From contig NZ_JASNRC010000004.1 in assembly GCF_030411995.1 (NCBI RefSeq), positions 157,823-221,822 on the forward strand: a stretch of DNA of 64,000 nucleotides, written 5' to 3'. Shown piece after piece: positions 49,621 to 58,665 of this stretch. How positions within the stretch are numbered: the first letter of the stretch is position 1; each line of letters starts with the position of its first letter. Under the pieces are notes generated by a model. That model saw nothing but the letters and a program-made list of their open reading frames with translations. It ran no database searches and was not told the DNA's origin. The stretch comes from Massilia sp. YIM B02769 (GTDB taxonomy: Bacteria > Pseudomonadota > Gammaproteobacteria > Burkholderiales > Burkholderiaceae_D). The translations under genes and the position numbers were made by a program.

Positions 49621-49738
49621 CGCGTGGGCACGGGGCGCCCACCCTACATGTGACACGTTAACGCTTGCGTTCTATGTTAACGCTGATCGCGTAGGGTGGG
49701 GTAATCGAGGCCAGTGGCCTCGATTACGTGCCCACGCG
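49621..49738. repeat. REP-like inverted repeat pair (copy C) with inserted hairpin
   Basis: Arm 1 (49621-49647) is the CGCGTGGGCAC...CCCACCCTAC form; arm 2 (49691-49738) begins GTAGGGTGGG and ends GTGCCCACGCG, but its core is replaced by a perfect 12-bp hairpin GTAATCGAGGCC / GGCCTCGATTAC (49701-49727). It sits between the convergent ends of the Fur-type gene and the MerC-like gene and may terminate both. Confidence 0.75.
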
Positions 49739-49746
49739 TTCAACGA

Positions 49747-50151
49747 TCAGTGCACAGCCCGACCCTTCCCTTCGATGCAGCGCTTGCACCCCCGATGATT
49801 GCGCAAATGCGCCGACACCAGCAACACACTGCTGACGATCGCCAGCACCGTCTCCGCCCCCTGCCCATAACGCGGCCCGACAAAGAACACCGCCGCCAGG
49901 AAGCAGGCCAATCCCAGCAAGCCCACCGGCAGCACGAAGGGATCGCGGTGCGCCAGATACCCCGGCAATAAAGCCAGCAGCACCGGCACCGTCACCGCCG
50001 CCAGCAGCAGGTCGTGGAAGGCGTGATGCTCGCCCCCCAGCCCCAGCACCGGAAACGCCAGCACCAGCAGCGGCCCCGCCACACAGTGGAGCAGGCACAG
50101 GGCCGACGCGGCGATGCCCGCATAGTCGCCCAGCTTGATCAGATTCTTCAT
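49747..50151 (-). CDS. MerC-domain membrane protein
   Basis: A 134-residue protein with four membrane helices and the MerC-type cysteine pair in helix 1 (SALCLLHCVAGP), plus a C-terminal CKRC (RGCKRCIEGKG). MerC proteins move metals such as mercury, and homologues are found beside zinc uptake genes. Start at 50151 follows GGAAAG; a TTG five codons earlier is rejected. It lies downstream of the ZnuD-like gene with a strong hairpin between. Confidence 0.85.
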   Translation of the reverse strand: MKNLIKLGDYAGIAASALCLLHCVAGPLLVLAFPVLGLGGEHHAFHDLLLAAVTVPVLLALLPGYLAHRDPFVLPVGLLGLACFLAAVFFVGPRYGQGAETVLAIVSSVLLVSAHLRNHRGCKRCIEGKGRAVH

Positions 50152-50170
50152 ACGCTTTCCAAACAATGAT

Positions 50171-50202
50171 GCCCGGCGCGTCCGCGACAGGACGCGCCGG
50201 GC
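50171..50202 (-). terminator. Strong hairpin downstream of the ZnuD-like gene
   Basis: A perfect 13-bp stem (GCCCGGCGCGTCC and its inverse) with a 6-nt loop. On the minus strand the stem is followed by ATCATTGTTT, a weak T-run, so it probably ends or attenuates the receptor transcript before the MerC-like gene. Confidence 0.65.
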
Positions 50203-50236
50203 GAAGCGAGCCTTCGGCCCGCCCCTCTGCTACGCA

Positions 50237-52336
50237 TTAAAAGACCAGGCGCAGCCCCGCCGTCAGGTTGCGGCCGGCCAGCGGCGCCGCGTTCTTGATG
50301 AACGAGGTGTGGCTGAAGGCCAGCTCGTTCGTCGCGTTGTTGATGCGGGCGTAGAACTGGGCCGGCACGCCGCCGATGCGGGTGGTGTAGTGGGTGCCCA
50401 AATTCAGCATGTTGTAGCCGCCGGTCGGCGTCTCGAACTGGGCCACGTCGTCCTGGCTGCCGACGTGCACGAATTCGACCAGGCCGTGCCAGCGCTGCCA
50501 GTTGGCGTCGAGCTTGGCGCCGACACGGTAAGGCGCGATCCGCGGCAGGTTGCGGTTGGCGCCGTCCTCGAAGCGGGCGCGCACCATGTCGCCGAACAGG
50601 CTGGCGTTCAGGCTGGAGGTCAGCTTGCGCCGCACTTCGCCTTCCAGGCCGGTAAAGGTGGCGTCGCGCTGGGCGTACTCGATCAGCTGGAAACCTTCGT
50701 GGGCATCCAGCGTATTCGCGTAGATGTAGTTGTTCACGCGGTTGTGGAAGGCGCTCAGCGAGAAAGTGGTCGCGCCGGCGTACTTGCGCAGCGTGAGATC
50801 GACGTTGTTCGAGGTCTCCTTGGTCAGGTTCTCGTTGCCGATCTCCCAGGTGCTGGTGGCCAGGTGGGCGCCGTCGGCGTACAGCTCCTCGGCGGTCGGC
50901 AGGCGGTGGCTGCGCGACACCGAGGCGCGCAGCGAGTATTCGGGGCTGAACTTCCAGACCGCACCGGCAGCGACCGAGGTGCCGCGGGCGCTGGTGTCGC
51001 GCCGGGTCTCGGAATCCACGTCGATGTCCTGCCACTCGTGGCGCGCCGCCGCTTCGAAGCGCCAGTCGCCCAGCTTGTATTCTTCAAGCAGGAACACCGC
51101 GTGCTTCTTCGTGACCGTCGACGGCACGTAGGCTTCCTCGCCCGAGGCGGCGAAGTCGCGCTTGCCGGTCTGCAGGCCGAGCACGCCGCGCCAGCCACCC
51201 AGCGGCTTGTGTTCGAGTTCGAGGCGGCCGTCGTGGGCCTTGTTCTTGAAGCTGGTGGCGACGATGCCGTCTTCCAGCTCGTCGTGCTGGTAGTCGGTGA
51301 TCGAGGCGCGCACGCGCAGCTTGCTGAAGCCGGCCAGCGGCTCGCGGTATTCGCCGCGGATGTCCCAGCGGTCGCTGTCGAGCTTCACGACCGGGACGTC
51401 TTCGGCGCCATGTTCGTGCTCGTGCTCGTGATCGTGGTCCTCGTGGCCTTCCTCGCCCTCCCCCCCCTCTTCCTCGTGGCCGCCGCAATGCAGGTGGTCG
51501 CCGTGCGGGTGGCAGGAACCGAATTCGTGGTTGTGGCCCGGGATGCCGTATTCGCTGCGTTCCTTGGTGTAGGCCGCGCCGATGAAGCCGCGCTCGCCGA
51601 TCCATGACAAACCGACACTGCCCGTCTCGCTTTCCTTGTAGCTGCCAGGTACGCGGCCGCCGCCTTCCCAGCCGCTGCCGACCTTGTAGGCGTCGGCATC
51701 GCGCAGCACGCCCTCGGCGTGGATGGCGAGATTGCCCGCGCCGCCGGTGAATTCGAAGGCGGTGGTCTTTTCCTGCGCCACCGAGTTGGCGCGCAGTTCG
51801 ACCGAACCTTCGAGCGGTTTTTCCGGCATCGCGGTCGGGATCTTGCGGTCGAGGATATTCACGACGCCGCCCACAGCCCCGCCGCCGTAGGCCAGCGCCG
51901 ACGGGCCGCGCAGCACTTCGATGCGCTCGGCCAGCACCGGCTCGAAGGCGACGGCATGGTCCGGGCTGATGGTCGAGGCATCCTGGATCTCGGCGCCGTC
52001 GGACAGGATTTTCACGCGCGGGCCATCCATGCCCCGGATTATCGGACGGCTGGCGCCGGCGCCGAAGTGGCTGGAGGTGATGCCGGGCTGGCCGGCCAGG
52101 GTCTCGCCCAGCGTCGATTCGCGGGCGCGCACCAGCTCGCCGCCGCCGAGCGAGGTGACCGGGGTGACCATGTCGTCGCTCAGCAGGCCGAGGGCGCTGG
52201 CCGAGATCACGACAGTCGGGATGCTGTCGGGATCCTTGTCCAGCCGTGACGATGCGTTTTGGGCATGCGCGGAGGCGCTGAAGGCCAGCAGGATGGCGAG
52301 CGTGAGCGGCGTGCGTTGGCAGGCGAGGACGTGCAT
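50237..52336 (-). CDS. znuD: ZnuD-like TonB-dependent zinc receptor
   Basis: A 699-residue outer-membrane receptor. Signal peptide ends SAHAQ; plug domain has ISASALG, RPIIRGMDGPRVKILSDGAE and IEVLRGPSALAYGGGAVGGVVNI; the barrel ends in LRLVF. An extracellular loop at about residues 265-312 is very rich in His and Glu (HPHGDHLHCGGHEEE, HEDHDHEHEHEHG), as in the Neisseria zinc receptor ZnuD. Ribosome site AAGGAA. Together with the Fur-type and MerC-like genes this forms a zinc homeostasis locus. Confidence 0.9.
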   Translation of the reverse strand: MHVLACQRTPLTLAILLAFSASAHAQNASSRLDKDPDSIPTVVISASALGLLSDDMVTPVTSLGGGELVRARESTLGETLAGQPGITSSHFGAGASRPIIRGMDGPRVKILSDGAEIQDASTISPDHAVAFEPVLAERIEVLRGPSALAYGGGAVGGVVNILDRKIPTAMPEKPLEGSVELRANSVAQEKTTAFEFTGGAGNLAIHAEGVLRDADAYKVGSGWEGGGRVPGSYKESETGSVGLSWIGERGFIGAAYTKERSEYGIPGHNHEFGSCHPHGDHLHCGGHEEEGGEGEEGHEDHDHEHEHEHGAEDVPVVKLDSDRWDIRGEYREPLAGFSKLRVRASITDYQHDELEDGIVATSFKNKAHDGRLELEHKPLGGWRGVLGLQTGKRDFAASGEEAYVPSTVTKKHAVFLLEEYKLGDWRFEAAARHEWQDIDVDSETRRDTSARGTSVAAGAVWKFSPEYSLRASVSRSHRLPTAEELYADGAHLATSTWEIGNENLTKETSNNVDLTLRKYAGATTFSLSAFHNRVNNYIYANTLDAHEGFQLIEYAQRDATFTGLEGEVRRKLTSSLNASLFGDMVRARFEDGANRNLPRIAPYRVGAKLDANWQRWHGLVEFVHVGSQDDVAQFETPTGGYNMLNLGTHYTTRIGGVPAQFYARINNATNELAFSHTSFIKNAAPLAGRNLTAGLRLVF

Positions 52337-52396
52337 GGGGCGGTTCCTTATCCGGTGACGATGGGTTTTTCTTGATGCCGCGAGCGGCCTGGCATT

Positions 52397-52420
52397 AATT
52401 ATAATGAGAATTCACTATCA
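52397..52420 (-). promoter_or_regulatory. AT-rich dyad, candidate Fur/Zur-type operator
   Basis: On the plus strand ATTATAATGAGAATTCACTA lies about 65-80 nt upstream of the ZnuD-like start. It is an imperfect dyad in the style of Fur-family boxes and the only AT-rich block in this spacer. Which metal regulator binds is not decidable from sequence. Confidence 0.4.
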
Positions 52421-52455
52421 ATAGAAGAGCCGTTCGTGTTTTTCTGCGCACCAAT

Positions 52456-52483
52456 GCAAAAACGGCGGCACCAGGCCGCCGTT
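52456..52483 (-). terminator. Rho-independent terminator of the PEP-CTERM gene
   Basis: Read on the minus strand: AACGGCGGC, loop CTGGT, GCCGCCGTT, then TTTGC. It follows the PEP-CTERM gene by about 38 nt. Confidence 0.85.
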
Positions 52484-52520
52484 CGGAAGGTTTGCCCGGC
52501 ACGCTGCCGGGGGCGATGGG

Positions 52521-53138
52521 TCAGCGGCTGCGGCGGCGGCGCACCGAGGCGATGGCGGCCACGCCGAGCAGGCTCAGGGCCAGCGTGCCCGGTTCCGGCA
52601 CCTTGAAGATGTCCAGCACGTTGTCGTCGAAGAAGTTATCCAGGTCGTAGCCGAAGTTGCGCACAAAGTTCATCGTGTAGTCGACCGAGAAGGCCGAGGC
52701 CGGCACGTCGAACCAACCCTGGTACTGCTGCCAGGCGCCGTCGTGCGAGTCGAGCGTGCTGCTTGCCACCGTACCGAGCACGCTGCCGTCGATGCCGAGC
52801 CAGGTCAGCGACACATAGCCATTGTCGCTCGGCGTGCCCTGGTCCAGGCCCTGCTGCCAGAACGACACCTGCGCGCGGCGGTTGGCATCCAGCCCGCCCA
52901 GCAGCACGTTCTGGGTCAGCGAGCCGAACTTGCCGCGCCCGCCCAGGAACATGTAGTCGCCGCTGTGCGGATCGATGCCTTTGTCGAAGCTGCCGTCGTC
53001 GACGCGCGGCTTCGAGACGCCGCCGACAGTCCACCCTTCCAGGGTGCCGGTTTCGGCGCCGCCATTGATCAGGAGGCTGGCGTGGGCGGTGCCGGCAAGG
53101 ATGAGCGAGGCGGCAGCGAGGGCGATTTTCGTACGCAT
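52521..53138 (-). CDS. PEP-CTERM sorting-domain protein
   Basis: A 205-residue exported protein. Signal peptide ends GTAHA; the mature part opens LLINGGAETGTLEGW, a carbohydrate-binding-like beta-sandwich start frequent in PEP-CTERM proteins. The C-terminus is VPEPGTLALSLLG, a hydrophobic helix and RRRRSR, the complete exosortase sorting signal. An exosortase must be encoded elsewhere; such proteins are usually linked to exopolysaccharide. An ATG four codons upstream (53150) is also possible; neither has a clear ribosome site. Confidence 0.88.
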   Translation of the reverse strand: MRTKIALAAASLILAGTAHASLLINGGAETGTLEGWTVGGVSKPRVDDGSFDKGIDPHSGDYMFLGGRGKFGSLTQNVLLGGLDANRRAQVSFWQQGLDQGTPSDNGYVSLTWLGIDGSVLGTVASSTLDSHDGAWQQYQGWFDVPASAFSVDYTMNFVRNFGYDLDNFFDDNVLDIFKVPEPGTLALSLLGVAAIASVRRRRSR

Positions 53139-53262
53139 AGGACAGTGCATGAAGCTAAAAATAAGTGAGGCACGACCATATCAGTTCCGAATCGTGCATA
53201 CAACTTATGTGTGCACAGAAAGATACGTTACTTTAAATCATCATTGACGACTCAGTGACAAT

Positions 53263-53592
53263 TCATTGGCGCGACCAGCCCGAGACGATGATCGCCATGC
53301 CGCACAAGGCAATCGCCGCACCTGCCCAGTCCAGGGTCGAGAGCTTGACGCCGTCGACGAAGCGCAGCCAGACCAGGGCGGTGGCCACATACACGCCGCC
53401 GTAGGCCGCGTACACCCGCCCGCTCGCCGCCGGATGCAGGGTCAGCAGCCAGACGAACAACGCCAGGCTGGCCGCAGCCGGCACCAGTAGCAGGATGGAA
53501 CCGCCCTTGCGCAGCCACAGGTAGGGCAGGAAGCAGCCGACGATTTCGGCAAGGGCGGTGGCGACGAACAGTAAAGCGGTTTTCAGGAGCAT
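53263..53592 (-). CDS. YnfA family (UPF0060) small membrane protein
   Basis: A 109-residue protein with four membrane helices, opening [20 protein letters not shown] and containing [21 protein letters not shown], the signature of the YnfA family, an SMR-like group reported to take part in multidrug resistance. It begins 18 nt after the TetR stop and is the last gene of the efflux operon, which fits a drug-export role. Confidence 0.92.
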   Translation of the reverse strand: MLLKTALLFVATALAEIVGCFLPYLWLRKGGSILLLVPAAASLALFVWLLTLHPAASGRVYAAYGGVYVATALVWLRFVDGVKLSTLDWAGAAIALCGMAIIVSGWSRQ

Positions 53593-53610
53593 GAGGGGTC
53601 CGGTCAGGAT

Positions 53611-54243
53611 TCAGGCGCGGTGGGCGTCGCGCAGCGCGCGCAAGGCCAGGCCGATCAAGTCGCCGGCACGCAATTCGGCATGCAGCTGCATGGCATTGCC
53701 GTAGGTGAGTTCCATCACCAGCGCGCCCAGCACCAGCGGTGCGACCGGCGAGCGGCCATCCGGGAAGATCTTCGCCAGCCGCGAGCCGACGGCCTTCCAC
53801 TGCTCGTCGAACAAGCGCGTGTGGCGCTCGAACAGGACCGTGTGGTTGCGCACCAGGCGCGTCAGGTCGAGCACCAGCATGCGCAGGTCGGGTTCGTGCT
53901 GCAAGCCGTTGGCCCAGGCGCAGACGGTGGCGATGGCTTCCTCGGCGCCCTCCACCGCATCGAGGCGGCGGCAAAGTTCATCGGCCTGGCCGCCGGCGTA
54001 GTAGTCGAACAGCTCGAAGAACAGTTCGTCTTTCGAGGAGAAGTTCGAATACAGCGCGCCCTTCGAGTAGCCGGCTTCCTCGGCGATGCGGTCGACCGAG
54101 GCGCCGGCGTAGCCTTCGCGCGAGAACACGACGGCGGCCGAGGCCAGCAGGCGCTCCCGGGTCTGGGCGCGGCTCTGCTCGCGCGTCAGGCGGGCCGGCC
54201 GGCTGGGCGTGGGCGTTTCCTTGATGGCGTCGGATGGGTTCAT
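53611..54243 (-). CDS. TetR/AcrR-family transcriptional regulator
   Basis: A 210-residue repressor. The N-terminal helix-turn-helix reads SAAVVFSREGYAGASVDRIAEEAGYSKGALYSNFSSKDELF, a textbook TetR domain at about residues 32-75, followed by a helical ligand-binding domain. It is placed after the pump genes in the same direction, 25 nt from the HlyD gene. The palindrome ATACCGAACGGTAT upstream of the first pump gene is its probable operator, giving autoregulation of the whole operon. Confidence 0.92.
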   Translation of the reverse strand: MNPSDAIKETPTPSRPARLTREQSRAQTRERLLASAAVVFSREGYAGASVDRIAEEAGYSKGALYSNFSSKDELFFELFDYYAGGQADELCRRLDAVEGAEEAIATVCAWANGLQHEPDLRMLVLDLTRLVRNHTVLFERHTRLFDEQWKAVGSRLAKIFPDGRSPVAPLVLGALVMELTYGNAMQLHAELRAGDLIGLALRALRDAHRA

Positions 54244-54268
54244 GGTCTCGGTCTTGTATGAGGTAGCG

Positions 54269-55303
54269 TCAGCCTTCCAGCGCCACGGTCGGGGTCACCG
54301 ACATGCCCACCTTCAGCAGGCGCGCGGCTTCCTGGCCCGGATCGATGACGATCTTCACCGGCAGGCGCTGCACCACTTTCGTGAAATTGCCGGTCGCATT
54401 ATCCGGTGCAATCGGAGAAAAGGAAACACTGCTGGCCGGCGCCAGGCTGGCCACGTGGCCGTGCAGCGTGGTCCCAGGCAGCATGTCCACCGCGATGTCG
54501 ACGCGCTGGCCGACGCGCATGCGCGCCAGCTGGGTCTCGCGGAAGTTCGCTTCCACATAGGCCGACTGCAGCGGCACGATGGCCAGCATGGCCGCGCCGA
54601 CCTGGGCATAGGCGCCCACGCGCACGCTGCGCTGGCCGACCACGCCGTCGATCGGGGCATTGACCTTCGTGTACGACAGGTGCAGTTCGGCCGCCTCCAG
54701 GGCTGCCTTGCTGCGCGCGACTTGCGCTTCGCCCTGCTCCACCTGGGCGCGCAGGATCGCCACCTGCTGGCGCGCGCCAAGCAGCGCCGCGCTGTTCGCT
54801 TTGTGCTGGGCCGCCGCGGCCTGGGCCTGGGATTCGGCCTGCTGGCGGTCTTGCAGCGTCGCCGAACCGTCGGACGACAAATCGCGGTAGCGCGCTTCGT
54901 TGGCGCGGGCGAATGTCAAGGTCGCCTGGTCGGCCGCGACGGCAGCGCCAGCACGCTCGATGGCGCTGCCCTGTTGCAGCGCGGTGGCGCGCAGGCGCGC
55001 CAGGTCGGCCTCGGCCTGGGCCAGGTCGGCCTTTGCCATGTCGACGGCGACCACGTAGTCGCGGTCGTCGATCCGGGCCAGCAGCTGGCCCTTCTTCACG
55101 GCCTGGTGGTCTTCGACCAGGACCTCGAGCACGTTGCCGGCCACTTTCGGCGCGACCAGGGTGAAGTCGGCGGTGACGTAGGCGTCGTCGGTACTCTGGC
55201 GCGCGCCGTGGCCTTCGCCATAACTATAGGAATAGGCGCTGCCGGCCAGCACGGCGGCGAGCAGCACGGCGACGGTGATTTTTGCGGTGTTTGGGAGAGA
55301 CAT
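54269..55303 (-). CDS. HlyD/EmrA-type membrane fusion protein
   Basis: A 344-residue periplasmic adaptor. N-terminal membrane anchor, then STDDAYVTADFTLVAPKVAGNVLEVLVEDHQ (EmrA-type biotinyl-lipoyl half), a helical hairpin (about 95-190, ADLAQAEADLARLRA), second lipoyl half with LSYTKVNAPIDGVVGQRSVRVG and a beta-barrel. It links the MFS pump to the outer-membrane factor. Starts after AAGGATCAGT, 27 nt behind the MFS gene. Confidence 0.92.
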   Translation of the reverse strand: MSLPNTAKITVAVLLAAVLAGSAYSYSYGEGHGARQSTDDAYVTADFTLVAPKVAGNVLEVLVEDHQAVKKGQLLARIDDRDYVVAVDMAKADLAQAEADLARLRATALQQGSAIERAGAAVAADQATLTFARANEARYRDLSSDGSATLQDRQQAESQAQAAAAQHKANSAALLGARQQVAILRAQVEQGEAQVARSKAALEAAELHLSYTKVNAPIDGVVGQRSVRVGAYAQVGAAMLAIVPLQSAYVEANFRETQLARMRVGQRVDIAVDMLPGTTLHGHVASLAPASSVSFSPIAPDNATGNFTKVVQRLPVKIVIDPGQEAARLLKVGMSVTPTVALEG

Positions 55304-55330
55304 ACTGATCCTTGATGATGCTGTTTGTAT

Positions 55331-56911
55331 TTAATGTTGTGTGGGAGGCAGGGCCGGCGGCGCGATGTACTGGAGCATGAGCACGAAAGGCACCAGCGCC
55401 AGCGCCAGCACCCCGAGCACGAGGTAGCTGTCGCCGATCGCCAGCACGAAGGCCTGGTGCGAGACACGCTGCGCCACGTCGCGCAGCTGCTCCGGCGCTA
55501 AAGCCCCGGCCAGGCGCCGCACATTCGCGGCGGTATCGAGCAGCACATTGGCGTGCATCGCTTCGCGCACCGCCAGCAGGCGGCCGACCAGCGCGCTGCC
55601 GATCAGGGTGCCCAGCACGCGCAGGGCATTCACGATGCCCGACACTTGCGGCCCTTCCATCGGCTGCACCACGCTGGTAGCGAGGAACAGCAGCGCGATC
55701 ACGGCCATCGGCTGGCCGAAGGCCTGCAATGCCTGGGCCAATACGAACTGGTCGGCCATCCAGCTGGGCGTGACGCGCGAAGCGGCGAAACAGGACAGCG
55801 CGATCAGCACCAGGCCGCCCGCGAACACATGGCGCGCGTCGACCCACTTCTTGTACAGCAGCCAGGACACGGCCGGCCCGAGCACGAATTGCGGCAGGCC
55901 GACTTCCAGGCCGATCACGGCCAGCTGCGGCGTGCGGAAGTGCCAGGCGTGGCCAAGATAATTCGCCGGCAGCAGCGAGCCGGACAGGAGCACCACCAGC
56001 AGGCCGACGAAGATGGCAAAGCCCAGCCCCAGGTTGCGGCGATGGAGCAGCTGCAATTTAATGAAGGGCATCGGGTGGAACCATTCGCACAGCAGGAAGA
56101 TGGCCAGCAGCCCTCCCCCGGCGCCGAACAGCCAGCACACCAGCGGGCTGTTGAACCAGTCCAGGCGCTCGCCCTGGGTCAGGCCGATGCCGAGCATGAC
56201 CAGGCCGATGAAGCCGGTGACCAGTCCCATCCAGTCGACCTGTTTGAAGCGCTCCAGGCGCACCGGATCTTGCGGAATGCCCCAGGCCACCGCGCATAGC
56301 GCGAACAGCGCCAGCGGGATCGTCTGCCAGAACAGCAGTTGCCAGACATGCAGGCTGTCGGTCCAGGTGCCGGACAGCCAGGTGGCCACGTTCGGCGCAA
56401 AGGTGGCGGTCATCGCATACAGGGCCAGGCCGTACAGGCGCAGCGGCAGCGGGAAGAAACGCAGCGCCGCCGCCATCAGCACCGGAATCAGCAGGCCGCC
56501 GAACAGCCCCTGCAAACAGCGCAGCGCCAGCAGGATCGCAACGTTCGGCGCCAGCGGCGTCAGGATGCCGAGCAGCGCGAACGTCGCCACCACCGCCAGG
56601 TGATAGCGGCGGAAGGAAAACGTGACCGCGAACCAGGCCGAGAACGGCATCGCCGCCAGTTCGAAGGCGGCGTACAGGCTGTTGACCCAGCTGCCGTCGT
56701 CGACGCCCATGCCGAAGGCGGTGCGGATGTCGGCGAGCGCCAGGCCGCCGATGCGGCTGTTCAGGCCCGACATCATGGCGGCGACGAAGACGCCGAGCAC
56801 GCCGGTCAGCAGGCGCGCACCGAAAGGATGAACGGCTGGCGCAGCGGCGGGTTTGCTCGCCGGGGATGCGGCGGCCGGCACGCCGGGCACGGGAAGCGCG
56901 TGCGTCGTCAT
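55331..56911 (-). CDS. DHA2-type (EmrB-like) MFS drug exporter
   Basis: A 526-residue transporter with 14 predicted helices, typical of the DHA2 drug:H+ antiporters. Visible are MSGLNSRIGGLALADIRTAF (helix 1), DDGSWVNSLYAAFELAAMPF and the LQGLFGGLLIPVLMAA segment (helix 4-5 region). The start at 56911 follows GGGGAGG and overlaps the stop of the 87-residue protein (ATGA). Substrates are unknown; the tripartite neighbours indicate export of hydrophobic toxic compounds to the outside. Confidence 0.92.
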   Translation of the reverse strand: MTTHALPVPGVPAAASPASKPAAAPAVHPFGARLLTGVLGVFVAAMMSGLNSRIGGLALADIRTAFGMGVDDGSWVNSLYAAFELAAMPFSAWFAVTFSFRRYHLAVVATFALLGILTPLAPNVAILLALRCLQGLFGGLLIPVLMAAALRFFPLPLRLYGLALYAMTATFAPNVATWLSGTWTDSLHVWQLLFWQTIPLALFALCAVAWGIPQDPVRLERFKQVDWMGLVTGFIGLVMLGIGLTQGERLDWFNSPLVCWLFGAGGGLLAIFLLCEWFHPMPFIKLQLLHRRNLGLGFAIFVGLLVVLLSGSLLPANYLGHAWHFRTPQLAVIGLEVGLPQFVLGPAVSWLLYKKWVDARHVFAGGLVLIALSCFAASRVTPSWMADQFVLAQALQAFGQPMAVIALLFLATSVVQPMEGPQVSGIVNALRVLGTLIGSALVGRLLAVREAMHANVLLDTAANVRRLAGALAPEQLRDVAQRVSHQAFVLAIGDSYLVLGVLALALVPFVLMLQYIAPPALPPTQH

Positions 56912-57171
56912 GCCGCCTCCCCGCCCTGGGTGCCGGCGAGGGTGCGCGCGGCCGCATCGGCCAGCAGCATCGCTTCGTCGCGGCTGGCGGCAACGCCCTG
57001 CCCGGCCACGCCGGTATCGTCCCAGGTCTGGATTTCCCAGTGCCAGCGGCCGTCGAATTCGTCGGCCCATACACATAGGCGGCGGTGGTGCACGCCGTAG
57101 GTGTCGTCGTCGAGATCGCGCACCCAGAGCGGCAGGTCCGATTCAATGGAGGAGGTCCAGTGCTGCATCAT
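56908..57171 (-). CDS. Small conserved-looking protein within the efflux operon
   Basis: An 87-residue soluble protein of unknown function. It is acidic and Trp-rich (LPLWVRDLDDDTYGVHHRRLCVW, GRWHWEIQTWDDTG) with a helical end (SRDEAMLLADAAARTL). Its ATG overlaps the stop of the outer-membrane factor gene and its stop overlaps the MFS start, so it is locked into the operon by two couplings. No signal peptide. May be a small accessory or regulatory partner of the pump. Confidence 0.72.
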   Translation of the reverse strand: MMQHWTSSIESDLPLWVRDLDDDTYGVHHRRLCVWADEFDGRWHWEIQTWDDTGVAGQGVAASRDEAMLLADAAARTLAGTQGGEAA

Positions 57172-58634
57172 CCCTGCTGCCCCGCATTCTCGGCCGGCGC
57201 CCAGCCGCCGCCGAGTGCCTTGTACAGCGCCACCATGGCCAGGGCCGTGTCGGTACGGCCGCGCGAGGCGGCGTTTTCGCTGTCGAGCAGGCGCTGCTGG
57301 GTCACCAGCACGGTGAGATAGTCGGCCGCGCCTTGTGCATAGCGGCGCTCGGCGTGGGTCAGCGCACGGCGGTTTTCCAGCACGGCCACGTCGAGCTGCG
57401 CGGCGCGCTGCTGCACGCGGCGGTAGTGTGAGAAGGCGTTGTCGACTTCATGCCAGGCGCTCAATACCGTCTGCTGGTAGGCGATCGCCGCTTCCTGCTG
57501 GCGTGCTTCGGTCAGGGCGAGATTGCCCTTCAGGCGCCCGCCTTCGAAAATCGGCAGGTGCAGGGTCGGGCCGATGGCGAACTGGCGCGCACCCCAGTCG
57601 CCCAGCTGCGAGAACGACAAGGCCTGCGCTCCGACGCTGCCGGTGAGGCTGATGCTCGGATAAAAATCGGCCTGGGCCGCGCCGATCTGCGCGGTGGCCG
57701 CATGCAGCTGGGCTTCGGCGCGCAGGATGTCCGGGCGGCGATGCGCCAGCTCGGACGGCAAGCCGACCGGCACCCGGGCCGGCAAGCCGGGCAGCTCGGC
57801 GGCGCTTGCCAGCTGGGCGTCGAGGGCCCGCGGCGGTTTCGCCAGCAGCAAAGCCAATGCGTTGCCGAGGGCGGCGCCGCGCCCCTCAAGCTCGGGAATG
57901 GCGGCTTCGAAGCTGGCCAGCTGGGCGCGCGCGACCGAGGTGTCGAACTCGGTGGCCACGCCCTGGCTGCGGCGGCGCTCGGCCACGTGCAGGCTTTTCG
58001 CGGCGATCTCGCTGTTCGAACGGGCCACGCGCAAGTCGTTCTGCACGCCGCGCAGTTCCAGGTAGACGCGCGCCACTTCGGCCGTCAGCGACACGCGCAT
58101 CGCGGCCGCATCGAAGCCGGCCGCTTCCAGCTGCGCCGCGCTCGATTCCTGCAGGCGCCGTGCGCGGCCCCACAAATCGGGTTCCCAGCTGGCGTCGACA
58201 CCGGCCTGCGACAGGCTGAACGCGTGCTGGTCGGTGGCGCCGCTGAGGGCGTTGGTGCCCTTTCCGCTGGCGCGCTGGCGCGCATACGAGGCGCCGGCAT
58301 CCACCCGCGGCAGCAGCGCGGCGCCGCTCACCTGCAAGGCGGCGCGGCTCTGCGCGACGCGTGCGGCGGCGGCCTGCAGGTCGAGGTTGGCGCCGATGGC
58401 TTCGCGTTCGAGTTCGACCAGGACCGGGTCCTGGAACAGCGTCCACCAGGACGGATCGATGGCCGCTTCGACGGTATTGCTGGAGACGGCGGCGCCGGTC
58501 TGGCTTGATGCGGTCGCGAACGACGCGATGGCCGGCATGGATGCGGGCCGCTGGAAATCGGGACCGAGCGTGCAGGCGCTCAGGGCAAGCAGGCAAGCCG
58601 AGACGCCGACGCGCAGGGAGAATGAAGCAGGCAT
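57168..58634 (-). CDS. NodT-family outer-membrane efflux lipoprotein
   Basis: A 488-residue outer-membrane factor (TolC-like). A lipoprotein signal ends LALSAC with C21; TLGPDFQRP follows, as in NodT/OprM proteins. Two repeats of the outer-membrane efflux domain contain the helical stretches (AAARVAQSRAALQVSG, QEAAIAYQQTVLSAWHEVDNAFSHYR). Start at 58634 is placed by the lipoprotein signal. First gene of the efflux operon, 32 nt downstream of the palindromic operator. Confidence 0.92.
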   Translation of the reverse strand: MPASFSLRVGVSACLLALSACTLGPDFQRPASMPAIASFATASSQTGAAVSSNTVEAAIDPSWWTLFQDPVLVELEREAIGANLDLQAAAARVAQSRAALQVSGAALLPRVDAGASYARQRASGKGTNALSGATDQHAFSLSQAGVDASWEPDLWGRARRLQESSAAQLEAAGFDAAAMRVSLTAEVARVYLELRGVQNDLRVARSNSEIAAKSLHVAERRRSQGVATEFDTSVARAQLASFEAAIPELEGRGAALGNALALLLAKPPRALDAQLASAAELPGLPARVPVGLPSELAHRRPDILRAEAQLHAATAQIGAAQADFYPSISLTGSVGAQALSFSQLGDWGARQFAIGPTLHLPIFEGGRLKGNLALTEARQQEAAIAYQQTVLSAWHEVDNAFSHYRRVQQRAAQLDVAVLENRRALTHAERRYAQGAADYLTVLVTQQRLLDSENAASRGRTDTALAMVALYKALGGGWAPAENAGQQG

Positions 58635-58665
58635 GGGAGACGGAATCTTGAAAAGGGCGGGAATT

